From contig NZ_FTOT01000001.1 in the NCBI RefSeq assembly GCF_900156815.1, positions 248,001-312,000 of the forward strand: a stretch of DNA of 64,000 bases, given 5' to 3'. Within the stretch, counting starts at the first letter, position 1. Every line of letters begins with the position of its first letter. A program made the position numbers and the translations under genes. The notes under the pieces are model-generated. The model was not told the origin of the DNA. It made no database searches and saw nothing but the letters and a program-made list of their open reading frames with translations. This DNA comes from Gemmobacter megaterium (lineage in GTDB: Bacteria; Pseudomonadota; Alphaproteobacteria; Rhodobacterales; Rhodobacteraceae). Of the stretch, positions 39,362 to 48,212 are shown piece after piece.

Positions 39362-40285
39362 TCACAGGGCGTCCGCCTGATCGGCCAGCGCAATCGCAAT
39401 CGCGGCTCCAAGACGCGCGTTGTTCAAGACCAGTTCGGTGTTGGAGTGCAACGAGCGGCCCGCGGTCAGTTCCACGATACGGCCAAGCAGGAACGGCGTC
39501 ACATCCTTGGCGGCAATGCCCTGGGCCTGCGCTTCGGCCAGTGCGGTTTCGATGGCGGGGCCGATGATCGCCATCGGTACCTCGGCCTCGGCCGGGATCG
39601 GATTGGCCACAAGCTGCCCTCCCGGAAGCCCCAGCCGCGCCCGCATCCGATGCGCGGCGGCAATGGTTGCGGGATCATCCGCCCGCATCGGCGCCTTGAT
39701 CCCCGAGGACCGCGACCAGAAGGCGGGGAAATCGTCCTGCCCATAGGCGATGACGGGCACCCCGAAGGTTTCCAGCACCTCAAGGGTCTTGGGCAGGTCC
39801 AGAATGGCCTTGGCCCCGGCGGCCACAACGGTGACAGGGGTTGCCCCCAGCTCTGCCAGATCGGCAGAGATGTCAAAGCTGGTTTCGGCGCCCCGATGCA
39901 CCCCGCCGATACCGCCGGTCGCAAACACGCCGATTCCGGCAAGGTGGGCACAGATCATGGTGGCGGCCACCGTGGTGGCGCCGGTTTCTCCGGTCACAAG
40001 GCAATGGGCCAGATCGGCACGGCTCAGCTTGCGGACATGCTGCGCCTGTCCCAGCGTCTCCAGCGTGGCGTCATCCAGCCCCACGCGGATCGCGCCTTGC
40101 AGGATGGCGATGGTCGCGGGCACGGCGCCGCCCTTGCGCACCTCGGCCTCGACGGCCCGCGCGGTTTCGACATTGGCGGGATAGGGCATTCCATGCGTGA
40201 TGATGGTCGATTCCAGCGCAACCACCGCGCGGCCCCCGGCCAGCGCCGCAGCGACCTCGGGCGAAAGGATCAAGGGCAGGGTCAT
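39362..40285 (-). CDS. psuG: Pseudouridine-5'-phosphate glycosidase
   Basis: PsuG splits pseudouridine-5'-phosphate to uracil and ribose-5-phosphate, the second step of pseudouridine salvage. The 307-residue product has the family signatures VVALESTIITHGMPYPAN, GLDDATLE, TVAATMICAHLAGIGVFATGGIGGVHRG (in two blocks) and DISADLAELG. The C-terminal TPFLLGRIVELTAGRSLHSN is also typical. Its ATG overlaps the psuK stop (ATGA), so kinase and glycosidase are coupled. Confidence 0.95.
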   Translation of the reverse strand: MTLPLILSPEVAAALAGGRAVVALESTIITHGMPYPANVETARAVEAEVRKGGAVPATIAILQGAIRVGLDDATLETLGQAQHVRKLSRADLAHCLVTGETGATTVAATMICAHLAGIGVFATGGIGGVHRGAETSFDISADLAELGATPVTVVAAGAKAILDLPKTLEVLETFGVPVIAYGQDDFPAFWSRSSGIKAPMRADDPATIAAAHRMRARLGLPGGQLVANPIPAEAEVPMAIIGPAIETALAEAQAQGIAAKDVTPFLLGRIVELTAGRSLHSNTELVLNNARLGAAIAIALADQADAL

Positions 40286-41172
40286 GGTCCGATGTCTCCA
40301 GAAACGTAAATCGCGGCGCGTTGCAGCGCCTCGGCCAGTGCCTCGTGGCGGCTGGCGCCACGGGCCTCGGCGGCCATATGGGCCGCCATGAAGGTGTCGC
40401 CCGCCCCGGTGACGCGCGTGACCATGACCGGCGGCGGCGCCCCTGTCAGGGTCTGCGCCCCGCGCGTTGCCTCGGCTGCGGTGCGGCCGCCATCCGTGAC
40501 CACGGCCCGCGCCGCCCCGCGGGCCACCACGCCCTCGGCGGCAGAGGCGGCATCGGGAAAGTCCACCTGGCACAACAGCCCGGCCTCTTCAAGGTTGACA
40601 TAAAGCGTCACACCGGGATGCCCGATCAGTGGCCGCAGCCGGTCCGCCTTGCCGGGGCTTGCCGGTGCCACACGCAGATCGGCCCCGGCAAACACTGGCG
40701 AGTCGGCAATCTCGGACAGCAGCGCCAGCGTCAGATTGCCATCCAGCGCCACCAGCCCCCGGTAGGGACTGGCCAGCCGCCCGTCTTCGAACGGGCGCAG
40801 GATACGTGCGCCCGCTGCCTCCAGCGAATGGGCATCGGCGATCGCGGCGATCAGGCCATTGGCCCCCTCTATCGCCATATAGCGGTCCGTCGGCAGATCG
40901 TCCGACCGATAGACCAGCCTCGTGTCCAGCCCCAGCGTGCCACAGGCCGCGACCAGTTCGTCGCCCTGCCGGTCCCGACCGATACAGGACAACAGCGCAG
41001 GCCGCATCCCGAACCGCGCCAGCATCATTCCGATGTTCAAGGCCACGCCGCCGGGCAATCGGGTGATCCGCCCCGGCACATCCGACCCCACCCGCATCAC
41101 CGCCGCAGAGCGGCCGATCACGTCCCACAACACGGAACCGATGCACAGCACATCAAGACCCACAGGCTGCAA
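40282..41172 (-). CDS. psuK: PfkB-family carbohydrate kinase, probable pseudouridine kinase
   Basis: The product is a ribokinase-fold sugar kinase (VLCIGSVLWDVIGR, PGGVALNIGMMLARFG, C-terminal TGAGDTFMAAHMA with the catalytic Asp). Direct coupling to psuG makes pseudouridine the likely substrate, phosphorylated before PsuG cleaves it. I favour a TTG start at 41172 (296 residues), since AAGGAG lies 7 bases upstream and MQPVGLDVLCIGS is a sensible N-terminus; the ATG at 41208 is an alternative with no such site. Confidence 0.85.
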   Translation of the reverse strand: MQPVGLDVLCIGSVLWDVIGRSAAVMRVGSDVPGRITRLPGGVALNIGMMLARFGMRPALLSCIGRDRQGDELVAACGTLGLDTRLVYRSDDLPTDRYMAIEGANGLIAAIADAHSLEAAGARILRPFEDGRLASPYRGLVALDGNLTLALLSEIADSPVFAGADLRVAPASPGKADRLRPLIGHPGVTLYVNLEEAGLLCQVDFPDAASAAEGVVARGAARAVVTDGGRTAAEATRGAQTLTGAPPPVMVTRVTGAGDTFMAAHMAAEARGASRHEALAEALQRAAIYVSGDIGP

Positions 41173-41188
41173 CGCATCGCTCCTTCGC

Positions 41189-41257
41189 TTTGATCCAGGT
41201 ATCCCCACGGGGGCAGAGGCGGCCGCGGGGCCGCCTCGGGGGGGGCAGGCGCCCCCC
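41189..41257 (+). repeat. Recurrent intergenic element, degenerate copy 3
   Basis: The AT-rich core is decayed (TTTGATCCAGGTATCCCC), but the following CCCACGGGGG matches copy 1. Then come a perfect 9-bp stem (GAGGCGGCC / GGCCGCCTC, 41216-41237) and a GGGGGG/CCCCCC stem (41240-41257). It lies between psuK and the livM 3' end and may terminate the liv transcript. Confidence 0.5.
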
Positions 41258-41265
41258 TTAGGCGA

Positions 41266-42570
41266 TCACCGCTCCGGGATCAATCCTCGCGGGCTGAAGC
41301 GCAGCACCAACAGCATGATGACGCCCATGGTCAGCAACCGCATATGGGCGGCGGCATCGCGCAGATGGCCTTTCAGCCACGACCCGTCAGGCAGCCATGC
41401 CGTCAGCACCGCGAACAGGTTCTGCCCGATCGGTTCCACCATGATCCACAGCCACCAGATCAGCATTCCGCCCAGCACCGACCCCCAGTTGTTGCCAGAG
41501 CCGCCGACGATCACCATCACCCAGACCAGAAAGGTGAAGCGCAGCGGCTGATAGCTCGACGGGGTCAACTGGCCGTCCAGCGTGGTCATCATCGCCCCTG
41601 CGACACCACAGACCGCCGATCCCAGCACGAAGATTTGCAGATGGCGCCGCGTGACGTCCTTGCCCATCGCCTCGGCCGACACTTCGTTGTCGCGGATCGC
41701 GCGCATCATCCGCCCCCAGGGGCTGCGCCAGGCGGTCTCTACCAGCCAGATCAGCACCAGCAGCACGACGATGAACAAGCCCGCATAGCACAGCTTGACG
41801 ACGATGGACGAAGCCGTGGCCAGATCGAACCCCCACTCCTGCGCCCAGGCGACAAAGCCGGGGGTCTGTTGAAGGTTGATCTCATACGGCACCGGACGGG
41901 GCAGGCCGGTCACGTTCTTGACCCCGCGCGACAGCCAGTCCTCGTTCTTCAACACGGCGATGACAATCTCGGAAATGCCCAGCGTGGCAATCGCCAGATA
42001 GTCCGAGCGCAGCCCCAGCGCCGTCTTGCCGATCAGCCAGGCCGCACCGGCCGCCAGGACGCCGCCTGCGGGCCAGGCCAGCAGGATGGGCAGGCCAAGC
42101 CCGCCCAGATAGCCGGTGGCCGAGGGGTTCGTGCGCTCGACCGCCATGACCGCCGGATCAAAGACCGTCGAATACAGCACGAACCCGACGATCAGCACCG
42201 CGACCAGCACCACGCCGCGCAGCCGCCCCGGCGCCATGCGCGACCAGACCAGCACCGCCGCCACCAGCGAGGCCGCGCCAACCGCCAGCCCCAGCAGGAT
42301 CCGCACCCCGCCTGCGGCCCATGCCTCGGTCACGGGCGGCATCGAGATCAGCACGGCAGCCAGCCCGCCAAGCGCGACGAAACCCATGATCCCGATGTTG
42401 AACAGGCCCGCATAGCCCCATTGCATGTTGACCCCCAGCGCCATGATGGCGCTGACCAGTCCCATGTTCAGGATCGCCAGTGTCAGGTTCCAGCCATAGA
42501 TCCAGGCGGTGGCCCCGTACAGGACGGCAAGCGCACCAAACAGCCCGATATTGCGCCAGTTCACGCTCAT
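41266..42570 (-). CDS. livM: Branched-chain amino acid ABC transporter permease, LivM type
   Basis: This inner-membrane permease subunit pairs with LivH. The 434-residue product is longer than usual LivM, with an N-terminal extension of several helices and a long loop (ERTNPSATGYLGGLGLP). The core has the LivM marks GLFNIGIMGFVALGG, GLRSDYLAIATLGISEI, and WRSPWGRMMRAIRDNEVSAEAMGKD. The ATG overlaps the livH stop (ATGA). It is the last gene of the first Liv operon. Confidence 0.92.
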   Translation of the reverse strand: MSVNWRNIGLFGALAVLYGATAWIYGWNLTLAILNMGLVSAIMALGVNMQWGYAGLFNIGIMGFVALGGLAAVLISMPPVTEAWAAGGVRILLGLAVGAASLVAAVLVWSRMAPGRLRGVVLVAVLIVGFVLYSTVFDPAVMAVERTNPSATGYLGGLGLPILLAWPAGGVLAAGAAWLIGKTALGLRSDYLAIATLGISEIVIAVLKNEDWLSRGVKNVTGLPRPVPYEINLQQTPGFVAWAQEWGFDLATASSIVVKLCYAGLFIVVLLVLIWLVETAWRSPWGRMMRAIRDNEVSAEAMGKDVTRRHLQIFVLGSAVCGVAGAMMTTLDGQLTPSSYQPLRFTFLVWVMVIVGGSGNNWGSVLGGMLIWWLWIMVEPIGQNLFAVLTAWLPDGSWLKGHLRDAAAHMRLLTMGVIMLLVLRFSPRGLIPER

Positions 42571-43580
42571 ATCGCTTTCCCCTTGAAGATGCCGGTGGGC
42601 TTGAACAGCAGCACGATGACCAGAATGGCAAAGCTGACGGCGAATTTGTAATCGGTCCCCATCAGTTGCAGCAATCCGTCCGGAGCCAGACTGTCCGGCA
42701 GGACATAGGTGGCGACCTTTTTCCAGGCATAGGTCACGGTGACTTCGGAAAAGGCGATGACGAACCCGCCTGCAATGGCGCCCAGCGGGTTGCCCAGGCC
42801 GCCCACGACGGCGCTGGCAAAGATCGGCAGCAGCAACTGGAAATAGGTGAACGCCTTGAAGCTCTTGTCCAGCCCGTACAGCACCCCTGCGGTGGTCGCC
42901 AGCGCGGCCACGAGGATCCAGGTCACGGCCACCACACGCTCGGGGTTGATCCCGGACAACAGCGCCAGATCCTCGTTGTCGGAAAACGCCCGCATGGATT
43001 TGCCCGTGCGGGTACGGTTGAGGAACCAGAACAGCAGCGCCACGGCAATCACCGCGACGACCAGGGTGATCACCTGCGTGGTGCGGATCGCCAGCCCTTC
43101 CTGAAGGCCGGTCATGTCGCGGAACTCGCGCGCGGTAATCAGGAACCGCCCGCCATCGGCAAAGTTGATCTCATCCACCCCGATGACAAAGCGCGTGACA
43201 CCGTTCATCACGAACATCACGCCCATCGACACCATCACCAGCACCACCGGCGCGGCCTTGACCCGGCGGTAGAAGCGATAGATCAGCCGGTCGGTGCCCA
43301 GCACCAGTAGTGCCGTGAGTCCGATCCCGAAGGGCAGCGCCAGCAGCGCCGTGGGCAAGGGCCCAAAGGTGATGCCAGCGCCCATCAGCAGCCAGGTCAC
43401 CAGAATGGTCGCCGCCGTGCCAAAGGCCATGGTATCGCCATGGGCAAAGTTGGAAAACCGCAGGATGCCGTAAACCAGCGTCACCCCCAGCGCCCCCAGC
43501 GCCAGTTGCGCGCCATAGGCCGCGCCTGGAATGACCACAAAGTTCAGCAGCGCCACGATGGCATTCAGAACGTCCATCAT
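42567..43580 (-). CDS. livH: Branched-chain amino acid ABC transporter permease, LivH type
   Basis: This is the first permease subunit of the transporter. The 337-residue product has about eight helices and the LivH marks YGAQLALGALGVTLVYGILRFSNFAHGDTMAFG near the N-terminus (in one helix pair), RAFSDNEDLALLSGINPERV and GLGNPLGAIAGGFVIAF. The start lies in tandem ATGs (43580 and 43577), the second sharing bases with the stop of the upstream small secreted protein, so translation is coupled. Confidence 0.92.
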   Translation of the reverse strand: MMDVLNAIVALLNFVVIPGAAYGAQLALGALGVTLVYGILRFSNFAHGDTMAFGTAATILVTWLLMGAGITFGPLPTALLALPFGIGLTALLVLGTDRLIYRFYRRVKAAPVVLVMVSMGVMFVMNGVTRFVIGVDEINFADGGRFLITAREFRDMTGLQEGLAIRTTQVITLVVAVIAVALLFWFLNRTRTGKSMRAFSDNEDLALLSGINPERVVAVTWILVAALATTAGVLYGLDKSFKAFTYFQLLLPIFASAVVGGLGNPLGAIAGGFVIAFSEVTVTYAWKKVATYVLPDSLAPDGLLQLMGTDYKFAVSFAILVIVLLFKPTGIFKGKAI

Positions 43581-43948
43581 CCGGCCTCCTTGCAGGTAAA
43601 TTCGGCCAGTTCCGGGCCATCCTCGGCCAACTGCGCCGACTGCATCCGCCCGGTTGCCGGGACAAGCCGCAACAAGGTCAGAGCCGAATCCGGCGTGTTG
43701 CGATAGGACAGCGACAGGCTGGCGGCGTCGCGCCGGTCGATGCTCAGCGGTGCCTCGGCGCCGTTGGCGGCGATCCGGCCCTCGCCCGTTTCGGGGATCG
43801 TCAGCATGATCGCCGCAGGGCCGGACAGCTCGACACAGGACATCCGCGCCGTTGCGCCCTTGCACAGCAGCGTCACGCCACAGGCATAGTCGGCGGCCTG
43901 CACGGGCAGGGCGGCCAGCAGGATCGGGGTCAGGATCAAGGAACGCAT
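43577..43948 (-). CDS. Small secreted cysteine-containing protein inside the liv operon
   Basis: The 123-residue product has a signal peptide (LILTPILLAALPVQAA). The mature part of about 105 residues has four cysteines (YACGV, LLCKG, MSCVE, FTCKE), enough for two disulfides in the periplasm, and reads as a beta-rich domain. I do not recognise the family. It lies 4 bases after livF and its stop overlaps the livH start, so it is made with the transporter. A role as accessory to solute binding or permease assembly is inference from position. Confidence 0.75.
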   Translation of the reverse strand: MRSLILTPILLAALPVQAADYACGVTLLCKGATARMSCVELSGPAAIMLTIPETGEGRIAANGAEAPLSIDRRDAASLSLSYRNTPDSALTLLRLVPATGRMQSAQLAEDGPELAEFTCKEAG

Positions 43949-43952
43949 CCCC

Positions 43953-44663
43953 TTATCCTCCCAGAAAGGTGCGGCGCACCTCGGGATCGGCCATCAGCGC
44001 CTTGCCGGTATCGGTAAAGCGGTTGGCGCCCTGCACCAGCACATAGCCCTTGTCGGCAATCTCCAGCGCCTGGCGGGCGTTCTGTTCCACCATCAGGATG
44101 GAAATGCCGGTTCGCGCCACCTCGATGATGCGGTCGAACAATTCGTCCATCACGATGGGGCTGACCCCGGCGGTCGGTTCGTCCAGCATCAGAACCGAGG
44201 GCCGCGTCATCAGCGCGCGGCCCACGGCCACCTGCTGGCGCTGCCCGCCCGAGAGTTCCCCTGCGGGCTGGTTGCGTTTTTCCTTGAGGATCGGAAACAG
44301 GTCATAGACCTGCGCCATCGTATCGCGGAAATCGTCGTGCCGGATGAAGGCGCCCATTTCCAGGTTCTCGGCCACCGTCATCGAGGTAAAGATGTTGTGG
44401 GTCTGCGGCACGAACCCCATGCCCTTGTGCACGCGGGCCTGCGGGCTCAGATGCGTGATGTCCTCGCCGTTCAGGCGGACATGGCCCTGACGCAGCTTCA
44501 ACATCCCGAAGACCGCCTTCATCGCGGTGGACTTGCCCGCCCCGTTCGGGCCGACGATCACCGCGATCTCGCCCCGTTCGACCGCCAGCGTGCAATCGTG
44601 CAGGATATCGGCGCCACCATAGCCGCCGGTCATGCCCGACCCGATCAGAAACGGATCAGCCAT
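43953..44663 (-). CDS. livF: Branched-chain amino acid ABC transporter ATPase, LivF type
   Basis: This is one of the two cytoplasmic ATPases. The 236-residue product has Walker A (GPNGAGKST), the Q-loop region MGFVPQTHNIFTSMTVAENLEMG typical of LivF, the signature LSGGQRQQVAVGRAL, Walker B (VLMLDEPTAG) and the H-loop region (LMVEQNARQAL). Its start overlaps the livG stop by eight bases. Confidence 0.94.
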   Translation of the reverse strand: MADPFLIGSGMTGGYGGADILHDCTLAVERGEIAVIVGPNGAGKSTAMKAVFGMLKLRQGHVRLNGEDITHLSPQARVHKGMGFVPQTHNIFTSMTVAENLEMGAFIRHDDFRDTMAQVYDLFPILKEKRNQPAGELSGGQRQQVAVGRALMTRPSVLMLDEPTAGVSPIVMDELFDRIIEVARTGISILMVEQNARQALEIADKGYVLVQGANRFTDTGKALMADPEVRRTFLGG

Positions 44664-45444
44664 GGGCCTCCTCCTTGATCTTGTTCTTCAGCCCGGTGCC
44701 CAGATACGCCTCGATCACGCGCTCGTCGCTCTTGACCTGATCGACCGTGCCTTGTGCAAGCACCTTGCCCTCGGCCATCACGATCACCGGGTCGCACAGG
44801 CGTCCGATGAAATCCATGTCATGCTCGATCACGCAGAACGTATAGCCGCGTTCCTTGTTCAACCGCACGATGGCATCGCCGATGGTGTTGAGCAGCGTGC
44901 GGTTCACGCCTGCGCCCACCTCGTCCAGAAAGACGATCTTGGCATCGACCATCATGGTGCGGCCCAGTTCCAGCAGCTTTTTCTGCCCGCCGGAAATCTG
45001 GCTCGCCTTCTGGTCGGCCAGATGAGAAATGGTCAGGAATTCAAGAACTTCGTCTGCCTTGTCCCGCAGGCGCCGCTCTTCCTCGGCAATCCGCTTGCGG
45101 CCAAACCAGGTGTTCCACAGCGTCTCGCCCGACTGGTGCGCGGGCACCATCATCAGGTTCTCGCGCACGGTCATGCTGCCGAACTCATGCGCAATCTGGA
45201 AGGTGCGCAGCAGCCCCTTGTGGAACAGCTCGTGCGGTGGCAGCCCGGTGATGTCCTCGCCATCCATCAGAACCCGGCCGCTTGTGGGCGGCAGGCGTCC
45301 GGCGATGACGTTGAACAGGGTGGTCTTTCCGGCGCCGTTCGGCCCGATCAGCCCGGTGATGGATCCGGTGGCGATTTCCAGCGATGCGCCATCGACAGCG
45401 CGAAATCCGCCAAAATGCCGGTGGAGGTTCTCCACGACAATCAT
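44656..45444 (-). CDS. livG: Branched-chain amino acid ABC transporter ATPase, LivG type
   Basis: This is the partner ATPase. The 262-residue product begins MIVVENLHRHFGGFRAVDGAS and has Walker A (GPNGAGKTT), the signature ISGGQKKLLELGRTMM, Walker B (IVFLDEVGAGVN) and the LivG-type VIEHDMDFIGRLCDPVIVMAEG. The ATG at 45444 fits the family start; the open frame goes 30 codons further without homology. Confidence 0.94.
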   Translation of the reverse strand: MIVVENLHRHFGGFRAVDGASLEIATGSITGLIGPNGAGKTTLFNVIAGRLPPTSGRVLMDGEDITGLPPHELFHKGLLRTFQIAHEFGSMTVRENLMMVPAHQSGETLWNTWFGRKRIAEEERRLRDKADEVLEFLTISHLADQKASQISGGQKKLLELGRTMMVDAKIVFLDEVGAGVNRTLLNTIGDAIVRLNKERGYTFCVIEHDMDFIGRLCDPVIVMAEGKVLAQGTVDQVKSDERVIEAYLGTGLKNKIKEEAHG

Positions 45445-45500
45445 GCGTTGCTCCCCGTGTGGCGGTGCCGTGCCTTGCGTGCCGGACCGCTCGTCATTGT

Positions 45501-45526
45501 GGGAGGCGCGGAAAACCGCGCCCCCC
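45501..45526. other. Intercistronic stem-loop between livK and livG
   Basis: GGCGCGG pairs with CCGCGCC across an AAAA loop, extended by three G-C pairs after one mismatch. It lies 13 bases after the livK stop. Such stems often protect the binding-protein part of the transcript so that it is made in excess over the membrane subunits. Confidence 0.55.
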
Positions 45527-45538
45527 GATATCAACCGA

Positions 45539-46723
45539 TCAGCGGTATTTCACCACTTCCAGCTTGCCGTCCTTGAACTCGATCTCGCGGTACGAGCCGG
45601 CGCTTTCGCGGCCGTTGACAAAGGTCACCGCCGTCGCGCCTTCGTAGTTCACCGAGCCGCCCGCGTTGATGATTTCCAGCGCCTTGGCCAGTTGGCCCGG
45701 CAGGATCACCTCGCCATCGCCATTGGCGATGTTCAGGACTTCGGCCTTGTAGACCGCCGGATCCGAGGATTTGGCCTTGGCCATCGCCAGCAGGATCAGC
45801 GCAGCGGCATCATAGCTTTCCGCCGAAAAGGCCGAGGTGCCGTCAAAGCCCGCAGCCGTCGCCATTTCGACATAGCGATCGCGGCCTTCGCCGGCCGATG
45901 CGGGGTTCTGCCCGAACGAGCCGTTGATTTCGGCGCCAAAGCGGTCTTCCAGCGCCTGGCTGACCATGCCGTCGGGGAATTCGAACGTGTCGAAGGCGCC
46001 GGTGTCCAAAGCAGCGCGGATGATCCCCGAGCCGCCCTGATCGACATAGCCCGCAACAACCAGCAACTCGCCGCCCGCTGCGGCCAGGGCTGCGACTTCG
46101 GCCGAATAGTCGGCCTTGCCGTCTTCATGCGGGGCGTTGATCGTCACCTTGCCGCCCGCCGCCTCGAATGCGGCCTGGAAGCTGTCGGCCAGACCCTTGC
46201 CATAGTCGTTGTTGGTGTAGGTCACGGCAACCGACTTGATCCCGCGTTCCTGCATGATCTCGGTCATCACCACGCCCTGACGGGCATCCGACGGCGAGGT
46301 GCGGAAGAACAGGCCGTTCGCTTCCAGCGAGGTCAGCGCAGGCGAGGTGGCCGAAGGCGAAATCATCACGACGCCATTCGGAATGGCCACGTTGTTCAGC
46401 GAGGCGATGGTTTCGCCCGAGCACATGCCGCCGACGATGCCGCGCACCTTGTCCGAAGTCACGATCCGCTCGACCGCGGCGGTCGCGGCGGCGGCGTCGA
46501 TGCAGGTGGAATCGGCGCGCACGCTCGACACCGTGCTGCCGCCCAGCAGCAGGCCCGAGTCGGTCACTTCCTTGAAGGCGAGTTCCGCACCCGCCGCCAT
46601 CTGCGGTGCCAGCGATTCCAGCGGCCCGGTGAAGCCGACCGAGATGCCGATCTTGATATCTTCGGCGTGGGCAGCACCTGCCAGCGCAAAGGCGGCCGTC
46701 GAGGCCAGAAGCAGCTTCTTCAT
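45539..46723 (-). CDS. livK: Periplasmic branched-chain amino acid-type binding protein
   Basis: This is the solute-binding protein that delivers ligand to the Liv permease. The 394-residue product has a Sec signal peptide (MKKLLLASTAAFALAGAAHA), then the LivJ/LivK-type fold (IKIGISVGFTGPLESLAPQMAAGAELA in two strands, VRGIVGGMCSGETIASLNNVAIPNGVVMIS region, YTNNDYGKGLADSF). ATG at 46723 has AGGGAG upstream. First gene of the liv operon; ligand could be Leu/Ile/Val or another amide or amino acid. Confidence 0.92.
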   Translation of the reverse strand: MKKLLLASTAAFALAGAAHAEDIKIGISVGFTGPLESLAPQMAAGAELAFKEVTDSGLLLGGSTVSSVRADSTCIDAAAATAAVERIVTSDKVRGIVGGMCSGETIASLNNVAIPNGVVMISPSATSPALTSLEANGLFFRTSPSDARQGVVMTEIMQERGIKSVAVTYTNNDYGKGLADSFQAAFEAAGGKVTINAPHEDGKADYSAEVAALAAAGGELLVVAGYVDQGGSGIIRAALDTGAFDTFEFPDGMVSQALEDRFGAEINGSFGQNPASAGEGRDRYVEMATAAGFDGTSAFSAESYDAAALILLAMAKAKSSDPAVYKAEVLNIANGDGEVILPGQLAKALEIINAGGSVNYEGATAVTFVNGRESAGSYREIEFKDGKLEVVKYR

Positions 46724-47108
46724 GCGTATCTCCCTGGTATGGACCATTCGGTCCCTAGTGGTCTTTGCCGGATCCGAGCCTTGCCGATCCCGTGGCGCGG
46801 AACAAGGGGGGAATTGGCGTCAACCCCTTGCTACGCCACTCGGGCAGGCCGGTTGCCCGGCAGGCGCATGGCGCCCTGTCACTTTGCTAGCCCATCCCAA
46901 ACGCTCTGACCAGCCCCCAGCGCGGCGCGGCGTCGTGCCGGGGGGTTGCCCCGCGCGGGGGGCGTATGGCGCGCTGCGATCTGCCTCAGGGTCTGCGCGC
47001 CATGTCATGCCCGGCTTGGTGGCCAACGGTCGGTCCTTGTGTTCAACTGGTTGTCAGCCATGGCGTTCCGCTCTGGATCGCGGCGGTTGCGCACCCCATC
47101 TGAAAGCG
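46724..47108. other. 385-base divergent intergenic region, livK / sugar dehydrogenase
   Basis: It should hold promoters in both directions. I see a small symmetric element GGACC-ATTC-GGTCC (46741-46754) in the livK leader and a CCCC-GCGC-GGGG stem near 46950, but no convincing promoter boxes and no gene. A long open plus-strand frame across it is a by-product of livK antisense. Confidence 0.5.
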
Positions 47109-48212
47109 ATGAACAATCGCACCACGGCCCTGCTGCCCCCGCTGTTCGCCACCCTGCTGACAGGGTTTTCCGCCCAGGCCGCCTTGGTCGAGACCTCTGC
47201 CGGGCCTTTGCGCATTTCGGAAATGGCCGGCGGATTCGACGAGCCCTGGGGCTTTGCGTTCCTGCCTGATGGCGCGGTGCTGGTGACGGAACGCGGCGGG
47301 CGGTTGTCGATGATCCGCGACGGCACGGCCCGGCCCATCTCGGGGGGGCCCAAGGTGCGGGTCAGTGGGCAGGGTGGGCTGCTTGACGTGATGGTCCCGC
47401 GCGATTTCGCCACCAGCCGCGAGGTCTGGCTCAGCTATTCCGTCGCTGTCCGGGGCGGTGTGGCCACCGCGATGGGGCGTGGCACCCTGTCGGCGGATGG
47501 TACATCGCTGGAGGGATTCGAGACGGTATGGACGGGCGATCCGGCGCGCGGCGGACGGCATTTCGGTGCCCGGCTGGCCGAGGCGCCGGATGGAACGATC
47601 CGGCTGGCGACCGGCGATCGCGGCACCGGCCCCGGCGGGACAGAAGCGCAGGATCCGGCCAGCAGCATCGGCAAGGTCATCGGCATCACCCGCGACGGGG
47701 CGGCACTGCCCGCGCCCGATGGCTGGGCGCCGGGCGTCGTCAGCCTTGGCCACCGTAACATCCAGGGCGCGGCCTTTGGTCCGGACGGACGGTTCTGGGT
47801 GGCCGAGCACGGCGCGCGGGGCGGGGACGAGATCAACCTTGTGGAACAGGGCCGCAACTATGGCTGGCCGGTGATTTCCTATGGCGTGAATTACAATGGC
47901 GACACGATCGGAACCGGAACAGAGGCGGCTGGCATGGAACAGCCGGCCCACTACTGGGATCCGTCGATAGCCCCATCGGGATTGGCCGTCTGGGACGGCG
48001 GGCTGATGCCCGGCTGGACCGGAAGCCTGATGGTGGGCAGCCTGAAGTTCGATCATATCGCGCGCCTTGATCCGGCCAAGGGCTTTGCCGAGGAACGGAT
48101 CAAGGCGCCAGAGACCGGCCGGGTCCGGGACGTGCGTCAGGGGCCGGACGGGGCGCTGTGGTTCCTGTCAGTCACGCATGGCGCGCTTTTCCGCATGGCG
48201 CCCGCCGATTAA
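47109..48212 (+). CDS. PQQ-dependent sugar dehydrogenase family protein (glucose/sorbosone dehydrogenase, YliI-like)
   Basis: This is a periplasmic six-bladed beta-propeller. The 367-residue product has a signal peptide (LLPPLFATLLTGFSAQA), then the family blocks GFDEPWGFAFLPDGAVLVTERGG (in the first blade), GQGGLLDVMV, LATGDRG, SLGHRNIQGAAFGPDG, VAEHGARGGDEINLV and NYGWPVISYG. Homologues such as E. coli YliI/Asd oxidise aldoses when PQQ is supplied, but the natural substrate is unknown. The ribosome-binding site is weak. The stop overlaps the convergent rarD stop by four bases. Confidence 0.87.
   Translation: MNNRTTALLPPLFATLLTGFSAQAALVETSAGPLRISEMAGGFDEPWGFAFLPDGAVLVTERGGRLSMIRDGTARPISGGPKVRVSGQGGLLDVMVPRDFATSREVWLSYSVAVRGGVATAMGRGTLSADGTSLEGFETVWTGDPARGGRHFGARLAEAPDGTIRLATGDRGTGPGGTEAQDPASSIGKVIGITRDGAALPAPDGWAPGVVSLGHRNIQGAAFGPDGRFWVAEHGARGGDEINLVEQGRNYGWPVISYGVNYNGDTIGTGTEAAGMEQPAHYWDPSIAPSGLAVWDGGLMPGWTGSLMVGSLKFDHIARLDPAKGFAEERIKAPETGRVRDVRQGPDGALWFLSVTHGALFRMAPAD

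Noticed and set aside
45029-46909. 626-codon plus-strand open frame opposite livG/livK
   Set aside because: Antisense to two well-supported genes and without recognisable domains.
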